Part shown: one piece after another, positions 57,745 through 64,000 of the stretch
Position numbering within the stretch: the first letter of the stretch is position 1
Layout: each line of letters starts with the position of its first letter
From: Streptomyces sp. YIM 121038
GTDB taxonomy: Bacteria > Actinomycetota > Actinomycetes > Streptomycetales > Streptomycetaceae
NCBI RefSeq assembly: GCF_006088715.1
Contig: NZ_CP030771.1
Location: forward strand, 9,980,001-10,044,000
DNA length: 64,000 nucleotides
Direction of reading: 5' to 3'
Notes under the pieces: generated by a model
What the model saw: only the letters and a program-made list of their open reading frames with translations
Databases searched by the model: none
Told to the model about the DNA's origin: nothing
Translations under genes and position numbers: made by a program

Positions 57745-58941
57745 ATGCGTTCCGTAGCCGTTGTCCTTGGTACCCGCCCCGAAGCCATCAAGTTCGCCCC
57801 CGTCATCCGCGCCCTGAAGGACGACCCGCGCTTCGCCCCGACCGTCATCTCCACCGGCCAGCACCGCCAGATGCTGGACGAGACCCTGGAGGCCTTCGGC
57901 CTCAGGCCCGACATCGACCTGGAGATCATGGCGCCGCGCCAGACACTGTCCCAGGTGACCTCCCGCTCCCTGCAGGGCCTGGGCGAGGTCTTCAAGGACC
58001 TGCAGACCGAGGCCGTCCTCGTGCACGGCGACACCGCCACCACCCTGGCCGGCGCCCTGTCCGGTTTCCACCACCAGATCCCCGTCATCCACGTCGAGGC
58101 CGGCCTGCGCAGCGGCCACCTCAACTCCCCCTTCCCCGAGGAGGGCAACCGCCGCCTGGTCGCCCAGGTCTCCGCCCTGCACCTGGCCCCCACCCCCGGC
58201 AACCGCGCCAACCTGCTGCGCGAGGGCATCGCCGACGACACCATCGTCGTCACCGGCAACACCGTCATCGACGCCCTGCGCTGGGCCAGCGACCGCGCCC
58301 AGGACTACGGCTCGGACGCCATCGAGGACCTCGACAGCGACAACCGCCGCGTGGTCCTGGCCTCCGCCCACCGCCGCGAGGCCTGGCCGGACCTGCCGCA
58401 GATCGCCGAGGCCTTCGCCAGCATCGCCGACGAGCCCGACGTCCGCGTGGTCATCCCGCTGCACCGCAACCCCGTCGTGCGCGACGCGCTGCTGCCCCGC
58501 ATCGGCAACCACCCCAACATCACGGTCGTCGACCCGCTGTCCTACCTGTGCTTCAGCAAGCTGATGCGCCGCGCCGACCTCATCGTCTCCGACAGCAGCG
58601 GCGCCCAGGAGGAAGGCCCCGCCCTCGGCAAGCCGACCCTGGTGCTCGGCAGCGTCACCGAGCGCTCCGAGGCCGTCGTCGCCGGCACCGCCCGCCTGGT
58701 CGGCACCAAGACGTCCGGCATCGTCCAGGCCGCCTGCGAACTCCTGCGCGACCCCGGCGCCTACGACCGCATGGCCAACGCCACCAACCCCTACGGCGAC
58801 GGCCGCGCCACCGAGCGCACCGTCGACGCCATCGCCCACTACTTCGGCGACAGCCCCGCCCCCGACCAGTTCACCCCGGCCATCGCCATCGACGAGCTGT
58901 CCGCGGAGCTGGCCCGCACCGCCACCTTCGCCCGCGCCTGA
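57745..58941 (+). CDS. wecB: UDP-N-acetylglucosamine 2-epimerase (non-hydrolysing)
   Basis: A 398-aa enzyme of the WecB/MnaA type. Conserved segments include VVLGTRPEAIKFAPVIRAL, VHGDTATTLAGAL (catalytic Asp), HVEAGLRSGHL and PFPEEGNRR (catalytic Glu residues), the His of ASAHRREAW (usually TGHRRE) and SVTERSEAVVAGT (usually TERPE). AAAGGAAT precedes the ATG. It interconverts UDP-GlcNAc and UDP-ManNAc through a glycal-like 2,3-unsaturated intermediate formed by loss of UDP. It heads an operon with the two dehydratase halves, 50 bases ahead of the cupin gene. Confidence 0.92.
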   Translation: MRSVAVVLGTRPEAIKFAPVIRALKDDPRFAPTVISTGQHRQMLDETLEAFGLRPDIDLEIMAPRQTLSQVTSRSLQGLGEVFKDLQTEAVLVHGDTATTLAGALSGFHHQIPVIHVEAGLRSGHLNSPFPEEGNRRLVAQVSALHLAPTPGNRANLLREGIADDTIVVTGNTVIDALRWASDRAQDYGSDAIEDLDSDNRRVVLASAHRREAWPDLPQIAEAFASIADEPDVRVVIPLHRNPVVRDALLPRIGNHPNITVVDPLSYLCFSKLMRRADLIVSDSSGAQEEGPALGKPTLVLGSVTERSEAVVAGTARLVGTKTSGIVQAACELLRDPGAYDRMANATNPYGDGRATERTVDAIAHYFGDSPAPDQFTPAIAIDELSAELARTATFARA

Positions 58942-58991
58942 GCGCCCGTCCCCACCCGGCAAGGACCGACGACCCGGCAGGAGGCACCGCC

Positions 58992-59732
58992 ATGACCACC
59001 ACCGCCAGCCGCCAGCAGACCCACACCGCCACGGAGCTCAACTTCTCCGGGCCGCACGTCAAGGCCACCCTCATCACCCACGCCCGCGACTACGCCGTCC
59101 ACGGCACCGCCCTCGTCGTCAACCCCCAGCCCCGCCCCGTCACCATCAGCGAGCACCCCCGCAAGGGCATCCCGCCCCTGTCCTCCACGATCCTGCGCGA
59201 CACCCGCATCCAGGAGGCCGACACCCTCATCCTGCTGCGCACCGACCTCGACGCCCCCATCGGCGCCATCACCGGCGAACCGGGCTGGCAGCACCTGGCC
59301 GACCTGCTCCCCGACGAGGCCGCCTTCCCCCGCACCACCCCCCTGTTCAAAAGCCCCCAGGACGACGCGGGCACCGCCCGCTTCGACCCCGCCCACCTGC
59401 TGGGCCAGACCCCCGCCCCCGCCCGCGCCCAGGACTTCCAGATCAAGGCCAACCTCTGGTTCGCCCCGGCCGGCACCGACTGCCACATCCACAACCGCCA
59501 CGACTTCATCGAAGTCCACACCCAAGTCCACGGCCTGGGCCGCATGCAGAAGTTCACCGCCCCCGACCACACCCGCCTCTACGAAGACCTGCGCATGAGC
59601 CCCGGCTACACCACCCCCGACCCCTTCTGCACCATCGGCCCCGACGGCTCCTACCACTACCCCTGGCACCAGTACTACGCCGACACCGACTGCGTCTGGC
59701 TCGCCGTCGAATACCACCGCCTCACCCCCTGA
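58992..59732 (+). CDS. Cupin protein matching the cupin region of aldos-2-ulose dehydratase
   Basis: A 246-aa cupin from ATG 58992 (AGGAGG upstream). The metal site is suggested by DCHIHNRHDFIEVHTQVHG, and the closing segment YHYPWHQYYADTDCVWLAVEY aligns by eye with the zinc-cupin half of the fungal aldos-2-ulose dehydratase (residues about 590-720, which has GFHNHVEASFCEIH and DTIDYPWHAW). An earlier GWQHLADLLPDEAAFP matches the preceding part of that enzyme. In the fungal protein this region follows the propeller on one chain; here it is a separate gene just before the propeller gene. It probably binds zinc and performs the second half of the dehydration/isomerisation. Confidence 0.75.
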   Translation: MTTTASRQQTHTATELNFSGPHVKATLITHARDYAVHGTALVVNPQPRPVTISEHPRKGIPPLSSTILRDTRIQEADTLILLRTDLDAPIGAITGEPGWQHLADLLPDEAAFPRTTPLFKSPQDDAGTARFDPAHLLGQTPAPARAQDFQIKANLWFAPAGTDCHIHNRHDFIEVHTQVHGLGRMQKFTAPDHTRLYEDLRMSPGYTTPDPFCTIGPDGSYHYPWHQYYADTDCVWLAVEYHRLTP

Positions 59733-59791
59733 CCCCCGCCCCCTGCCTTCCTCTGGCCGCCGCGCCCCACGACACCCCAAGGAGAACCACC

Positions 59792-61045
59792 ATGAGCGCC
59801 GACTCCCTGTCCGCCTTCCGCGCCCCGAAGTTCACCGCCGAGCTCGTCGCCGACCAGCTGCGCGACGGCTACTGGCTGGAGGCCCCGGACCTCAACAGCG
59901 ACAACAAGCCCGACCTGTTCGGCTACGGCCTGCGCCTGGGCGAGATCTACTGGTACCAGAACGACGAGAAGTGGACCCGCCGCCTGGTCGCCGACAAGAT
60001 CAAGATGCCGGTCGGCGCCGACTACGCCGACGTCAACGGCAACGGCCGCCCCGACATCATCCTCTGCTACGACCTCTACGGCCCCATCGGCACCATCCAG
60101 GACGCCAACACCGAGGGCGGCAAGATCGACTGGCTGGAGAACCCCGGCAGCCCCGACAAGGACGAGTCCCGCTGGAAGAGGCACTACGTGGGCCGCGCCA
60201 CCGGCATGCACCGCCTGCGGGCCGGCTACTTCACCCAGACCGAGCGCCTGGAGATCATCGGCCTGCCCATCGTCGCCAAGGAAGACGTCCACGCCGTCCT
60301 GCCGGTGGTGATGTTCACCCAGCCCGACGACGCGCAGACGGCCGAGGAGTGGCCGATGACGGTCATCGACGACTGCCACTACCGGATGATCCACGGCGCG
60401 GAGAAGAAGCAGGGCCTCATCCCCGGCTCGGACCGCGAGTCCCTCCTGCTGGCCTCCGACGAGGGCGTCACCTGGATGTTCTACGACGAGAACAAGAAGG
60501 AGTGGGTCCGCAAGCTCATCGGCACCGGCGAACTGACCCAGTTCGAGCAGACCGGCTTCCGCGGCAGCGGCGACCTGAACGTCGGCCGCATGGGCGAGGA
60601 CGCGATGGGCTACGTCGCCGCTGTGGAGCCCTTCCACGGCAACACCGTCGCCGTCTACACCAAGGCCACCGACGGCCGGCCCGAGGACGTCGAGTGGAAC
60701 CGCGTCCTGCTGGACGTCTACGGCGACCCGAACGAGAACGGCGAGGGCCCCGGCCACCAGATCGTCACCGCCGACTTCGACGGCGACGGCGAGGACGAGT
60801 TCCTGGTCGCCCTGCGCGGCCCGTGGCCCTGGCAGGGCGTCATGTACTACAAGGCCATCGACCTGAAGAACGGCGTCTGGGCCAAGTGGCGGGTCTCCGA
60901 CGAGTCCGTGGCCCGCATCGCCACCGCCGACTTCAACGGCGACGGCCGCCTGGACTTCGCCACCATCGCCTACTCGGTGCAGCACTACTACGTGGCCAAG
61001 GACGCCAAGCTCATGGTCTACCGCAACGAGATCGACGCCCAGTAA
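59792..61045 (+). CDS. Beta-propeller protein matching the propeller domain of aldos-2-ulose (1,5-anhydrofructose) dehydratase
   Basis: A 417-aa seven-bladed propeller with FG-GAP-like Ca-binding loops (DVNGNGRPD, DFDGDGEDEF, DFNGDGRLDF). It aligns by eye along its full length with the propeller of fungal aldos-2-ulose dehydratase: DGYWLEA, GGKIDWLENPG, GMHRLRAGYFTQTERLEIIGLPIV, PFHGNTVAVYTK and the segment DGDGEDEFLVAL. That enzyme dehydrates 1,5-anhydrofructose to ascopyrone M and isomerises it to microthecin, or converts glucosone to cortalcerone. No signal peptide. It lies 59 bases after the cupin gene, so the two should form a two-subunit enzyme. Confidence 0.85.
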   Translation: MSADSLSAFRAPKFTAELVADQLRDGYWLEAPDLNSDNKPDLFGYGLRLGEIYWYQNDEKWTRRLVADKIKMPVGADYADVNGNGRPDIILCYDLYGPIGTIQDANTEGGKIDWLENPGSPDKDESRWKRHYVGRATGMHRLRAGYFTQTERLEIIGLPIVAKEDVHAVLPVVMFTQPDDAQTAEEWPMTVIDDCHYRMIHGAEKKQGLIPGSDRESLLLASDEGVTWMFYDENKKEWVRKLIGTGELTQFEQTGFRGSGDLNVGRMGEDAMGYVAAVEPFHGNTVAVYTKATDGRPEDVEWNRVLLDVYGDPNENGEGPGHQIVTADFDGDGEDEFLVALRGPWPWQGVMYYKAIDLKNGVWAKWRVSDESVARIATADFNGDGRLDFATIAYSVQHYYVAKDAKLMVYRNEIDAQ

Positions 61046-61342
61046 CCCCCACCCCCGACCACCAGCCCCCGACCCCGGCCTGCCGGCCATCAGACCCCGA
61101 CCCCGGCCACCAGCCCCCCGACCGCCTTCGACCCCGACCCCGACCCCGTCCCTTCGGCCCCTGACCCCCGCCCCTTCGACCCCGAACCTCCCCGATCCCG
61201 CCAGCGGCAGAACAACCGAAGAAGAAAGGAGGAGGCAGATGACAGCCCCCGGCGAGAGGAGCACGCGATAGCCGCACGCCGGACCAGACGCATCCACCGC
61301 AGGACAGGCCACAACAGCAGACAGGAGGACCCAGACCCCCCC

Positions 61343-61380
61343 GGGGGCGGCCGTATCCCAACGGCCGCCCCCTTCTTTTC
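61343..61380 (+). terminator. Intrinsic terminator of the dehydratase operon
   Basis: GGGGGCGGCCGT (61343-61354) pairs with ACGGCCGCCCCC (61361-61372), followed by TTCTTTTC. A rare clear T-tract in this window. Confidence 0.8.
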
Positions 61381-61406
61381 GTGCGCACACCTCCTGGGGG
61401 CACAGC

Positions 61407-61443
61407 AGAAGCGGGAGAGCCCGGACCGGGCTCTCCCGCTTCT
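61407..61443. terminator. Bidirectional hairpin
   Basis: AGAAGCGGGAGAGCCCG (61407-61423) pairs perfectly with CGGGCTCTCCCGCTTCT (61427-61443) across GAC. It probably ends the leftward luciferase-like operon. Confidence 0.75.
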
Positions 61444-61478
61444 GTGCGCGTGTGCGGCGCCGTGCTGGCTGCGCTGTC

Positions 61479-62456
61479 CTAGACGGGGACGGCGTCGGGC
61501 CGGGGGGCCGTCAGCTGGAAGGCCTGGGCGAGGAGTTGGTAGGAGCGCACCCGGTCGGCGGGGTCGGCGGTGAGGGTGTTCACCAGGAGCTCGTCGGTGC
61601 CGTGGTCGGCGGCGAGCGCGCTCAGGCGGGCGTGGACCTGCTCGGGGGTGCCCGCCACCAGGGTGCGGCGCAGCACCGCGGCCCGTTCCGTCTCCAGGGA
61701 GCTCCACCGGTGGGCGCGCACGCTGGCCGGTGAGGGCAGGGGCAGGTCCTGGCCCAGGTCCTTGCGGCTGCGCCACAGCAGCACGCTCTGGGCCAGCTCC
61801 TCGGCCTTGGCCGCGGTGTCCGCGGTCACCGCGCGCACGGCCACCACCCCGCGCCGCCCGGGCTGCCCGGCGCGGGTCAGGGCGGCACGGTAGGCGTCCA
61901 GGACCGGTCCGCCCGGCTTGTGGGTCAGGAAGTAGGCGTAGGCGAAGGAGGCGCCCAGCTGCCCGGCGTGGCGGGCGGAGTTGGTGCCCGCGCCGAGCAG
62001 CCACAGCTGCGGGGGCACCGGCGCGCTCTGGTCGGTCTCCGGGCGCCGCCCGTCGATGAGGCCCAGATGCAGGCGTACCTCTTCCACCTGGGCGGGGAAG
62101 CGGTCGGCGGGTCCGCCCGCGCGCCCGATCCCGAGGTCGACCCGGCCCGGGTGCAGGGCGGCCAGGACGTTGAAGACCTCGGCGACCTTCGCCGCCCGGT
62201 AGCGGGGCAGCAGGACGCCGCCGGTGCCCACGCGCAGGTGGCGGGTGACGGCCAGGAGCTGTCCGGCCAGGATCTCGGGGGCGGTGCCGGCGAAGCCGGG
62301 GGAGTTGTGGTGTTCGGCCACCCAGTAGCGGGTGTAGCCCAGGGTGTCCACGCTCTGGGCGAGGCCGGCGGAGGCGCGCAGGGCCTCGGCGGCCGACTGG
62401 TCCTCGCCGATGGGGGACTGGTCCAGTACCGACAGGCGCAGCGGGGCCCGGTCCAT
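61479..62456 (-). CDS. Luciferase-like flavin monooxygenase (LLM, MsnO8-type)
   Basis: A 325-aa protein beginning LRLSVLDQSPIGEDQSAAEAL, with GYTRYWVAEHHN, LRVGTGGVLLPRYRAAKVAE and a C-terminal barrel, the signature of the MsnO8 group of LLM oxidoreductases. These use reduced FMN and oxygen or F420. The ATG overlaps the preceding stop by one base (TGATG), so the hypothetical protein upstream is coupled. It could oxidise a late intermediate or simply be an accessory enzyme. Confidence 0.85.
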   Translation of the reverse strand: MDRAPLRLSVLDQSPIGEDQSAAEALRASAGLAQSVDTLGYTRYWVAEHHNSPGFAGTAPEILAGQLLAVTRHLRVGTGGVLLPRYRAAKVAEVFNVLAALHPGRVDLGIGRAGGPADRFPAQVEEVRLHLGLIDGRRPETDQSAPVPPQLWLLGAGTNSARHAGQLGASFAYAYFLTHKPGGPVLDAYRAALTRAGQPGRRGVVAVRAVTADTAAKAEELAQSVLLWRSRKDLGQDLPLPSPASVRAHRWSSLETERAAVLRRTLVAGTPEQVHARLSALAADHGTDELLVNTLTADPADRVRSYQLLAQAFQLTAPRPDAVPV

Positions 62457-62998
62457 CAGGCCTCCTGGTGTGCGGCGCCCGCGGGGGCGCGGTGCGGGTC
62501 GGTGATGGCGGGCACGATGCGGAAGTCGCGCTGGAAGACCAGGTTGTGCAGGTCGGCGGTGGCGATCGCGCGCAGGGTGGGCACCTCCGCGGCGGCCTGG
62601 GCGTCGCTGAAGACGTTCAGCGGCCACTCCGCGACGGTGGCGCCGCGCAGGTGCGGATGGTGAAAGCCCCGGCCGTAGTGCGCCACCAGGCTGATCGGGT
62701 CGATGCCCTCATCGCGCTGCTGGGGCCAGGTCAGCGCCCAGGTGGCCGCCAGACCGCCGTCGCGGGCCCGGGTGGCACCGCTCACGCGCACCTGGCCCGC
62801 CCCGTTGAGCAGATGGGTGTTGAACTCCTCCAAGACCTGGCGGGCATAGGGGTCCAGCAGCGCGACGGCCCGCTCGAACAGCTCCTCCTTGGCCGCGCGC
62901 GAGACGGCTCCGTCACCGTGGGTGCCGTCGCGAAGATCTCCGAAGTGCCGCAGCAGCGCCCCGATATGGGCGTCGGGGCGCGTCACGCTGGTGTTCAT
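62456..62998 (-). CDS. Unrecognised 180-aa protein coupled to the luciferase-like gene
   Basis: ATG 62998 has AGGAGG upstream. The sequence (GALLRHFGDLRDGTHGDGAV, then RQVLEEFNTHLLNGAGQVRV and LVAHYGRGFHHPHLRG) is soluble and looks like one compact domain of helices and strands. I cannot assign a family. It is translated together with the luciferase-like protein and so may be its partner or modify the same substrate. A histidine-rich segment (GRGFHHPHLRG) may bind metal. Confidence 0.7.
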   Translation of the reverse strand: MNTSVTRPDAHIGALLRHFGDLRDGTHGDGAVSRAAKEELFERAVALLDPYARQVLEEFNTHLLNGAGQVRVSGATRARDGGLAATWALTWPQQRDEGIDPISLVAHYGRGFHHPHLRGATVAEWPLNVFSDAQAAAEVPTLRAIATADLHNLVFQRDFRIVPAITDPHRAPAGAAHQEA

Positions 62999-63154
62999 CC
63001 AGTGCCTCCTAGGCGGTGCGGGGCACGCCGGGCGTGCCAGGGGCGCGGCCCGGCCCCCCTGTGGGGGCCACATGGCCGCGCATCACGGGGCTGAACGCCC
63101 GGGCCGTCGCCGGCCCCTCCCGCCGTGACCCGCCCGCCGCCTACTTCGCCAAGT

Positions 63155-63194
63155 CCCCTGCCGGCCCGCCCTTTTGGGGCGGACCCGGCAGGGG
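63155..63194. terminator. Hairpin downstream of the second MarR gene
   Basis: CCCCTGCCGG (63155-63164) pairs with CCGGCAGGGG (63185-63194), and an inner CCGCCC/GGGCGG stem with a T4 loop extends it. Confidence 0.6.
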
Positions 63195-63202
63195 CGGGGC
63201 AG

Positions 63203-63215
63203 GTGCCGAAGTCGC
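63203..63215 (+). promoter_or_regulatory. Cluster motif, copy D
   Basis: GTGCCGAAGTCGC differs from the consensus by its first base and shares the following GCCGCGGC with copy C. It lies 205 bases upstream of the leftward hypothetical-luciferase pair. Confidence 0.5.
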
Positions 63216-63389
63216 GCCGCGGCCTTTGCCGCCCCCCGCGGCAGCACGCCACCATGGAGGGCAGGAAGCCGGGCACCACACCGGTATGCCCCGCCGCTCA
63301 CGCGCCCGGCTTCCTTCTTCTTGCCCCCTCTTCGCCCGCCCGCGGGCCCCCGCCCCCCCCTTGCGCGGCGGGCGCGGGAGAGGGGGGTT

Positions 63390-63932
63390 TCAGCGTCTGG
63401 GGGCGGGCCGCGGGGCCCGGACGATCCTGCGGGCCCGCCCCGGGGCCGGCACCCCGCCCGCCCCCGGGGCGGGGGCCTGTTCCAGGGCGGCGGCCACCAG
63501 GGAGATCAGCCCGGACAGGGCGTCCACCGCGCCGCCGGGCAGCACCCGCAGCAGCTCGCCGTAGACGGCGTCCGCGGCCCGGCGCACCGCGTCCACCACC
63601 CGGCGCCCCTCCTCGGTCAGCTGCGCCCACGAGCCGCGCCCGTCGTGCAGGTCGGCCTCGCGGACCACATAGCCGGACTCGGCCATCCTGCGGATGATGT
63701 TGCTGGTGCCGCCGGAGGACAGGTGGCAGCGCTCGGCGAGTTCACCGGGCCGCAGCCGGTAGCCGAGCGCCGCGCCGGCCCCGCGCAGGGCGGCCAGGAC
63801 CTCGAAGTCGGCGCGGGTCAGGCCCCGCTGGGCGGCTTCGGCGTCGGTGACGGCGTCCATGGCGGCCGCCAGGCGGGTGGCCTGGGCGGCCAGGTGCGCC
63901 GGGGTGCACGGTGGCGGGGGTGTCTGGGCCAT
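63390..63932 (-). CDS. MarR-family regulator, copy 2
   Basis: A 180-aa winged-helix regulator from ATG 63932 (AGAGGT upstream). The recognition helix region LRPGELAERCHLSSGGTSNIIRRM and wing ESGYVVREADLHDGRGSWAQLTEEG are nearly the same as in the MarR copy at 48.6 kb, so both may bind similar sites. The C-terminal 25 residues are an Arg/Pro-rich tail not shared with copy 1. It lies upstream of the luciferase-like operon in the same direction, with a hairpin between. Confidence 0.85.
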   Translation of the reverse strand: MAQTPPPPCTPAHLAAQATRLAAAMDAVTDAEAAQRGLTRADFEVLAALRGAGAALGYRLRPGELAERCHLSSGGTSNIIRRMAESGYVVREADLHDGRGSWAQLTEEGRRVVDAVRRAADAVYGELLRVLPGGAVDALSGLISLVAAALEQAPAPGAGGVPAPGRARRIVRAPRPAPRR

Positions 63933-64000
63933 CAGTACCTCTTCCTGTGCCGGCCGCTCGGTGGCGCCAGGCGCGGCACCGAGCGGCAGCGCAGTGTAGA

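Larger units (their letters stand above)
61046..61478. other. Spacer with two terminators between convergent operons
   Basis: No gene. The first 150 bases are C-rich with CCCCGACC-type repeats. Two strong hairpins follow. Confidence 0.5.
62999..63389. other. 391-base spacer with a hairpin and a cluster motif
   Basis: No gene. It holds the hairpin at 63155-63194 and motif copy D, both upstream of the hypothetical-luciferase pair and downstream of the MarR gene. Confidence 0.5.

Overview
The window is very GC-rich actinobacterial DNA, almost certainly Streptomyces or a close relative. Supporting signs are GTG/TTG starts, 4-bp ATGA/GTGA stop-start overlaps, an isorenieratene-type carotenoid locus, gamma-butyrolactone-receptor-like TetR proteins and a StrR-type regulator. 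The mix of accessory genes, decayed genes, transposase scars and low-complexity spacers fits a chromosome arm or a large linear plasmid. I cannot tell which from the sequence.

Left part (1-12.1 kb). After a transporter and an oxidoreductase comes an accessory island: a 1092-aa orphan protein, a 632-aa polymorphic-toxin-like protein (pretoxin-like segment plus a C-terminal nuclease-like D...ExK signature), a transposase scar, and a translationally coupled pair of a 117-aa protein and an HExxH metallopeptidase. A zinc alcohol dehydrogenase on the opposite strand closes the region.

Middle (12.3-21.8 kb). This is a carotenoid locus in two divergent operons: crtY-crtT-crtU leftward and crtE-crtI-crtB-crtV rightward, all tightly coupled. 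Next to crtU lie the frameshifted remains of an SRPBCC gene and an FAD oxidoreductase gene.

Right part (22-64 kb). The style changes here: spacers are long and full of 6-bp microsatellites and tandem repeats. First comes a regulatory block (two TetR genes of the ArpA/ScbR type, an NmrA-like reductase, an SDR, and an IS701-like protein lacking its first catalytic aspartates), with two palindromic operator candidates. Then comes a sugar-centred gene cluster. A leftward operon of seven genes (43.6 to 34.9 kb) encodes two DJ-1/PfpI proteins, a ThDP enzyme, an NTF2-like protein, an AGE-type epimerase, a STAS protein and a GDP-mannose-pyrophosphorylase-like fusion. Rightward genes encode two OafA-type acyltransferases, two DsbA-like proteins, trehalose synthase, GalU, a StrR-like regulator, an ECF sigma factor, two exporters, a Tat-exported bicovalent-FAD oxidase, phosphomannomutase, UDP-GlcNAc 2-epimerase and a two-gene version of the fungal aldos-2-ulose (1,5-anhydrofructose) dehydratase: a cupin half and a beta-propeller half in separate adjacent genes. 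A luciferase-like enzyme, an orphan protein and a second MarR regulator end the window.

The right-hand cluster contains no PKS, NRPS or recognisable glycosyltransferase, so its product may be made from the sugar itself. A 13-bp motif, TTGCC(C/G)(A/C)AGTCGC, recurs at or near its main promoters and probably marks one regulon. The split dehydratase and this motif are the strongest candidates for a new biosynthetic system. The toxin/peptidase island is a second candidate.
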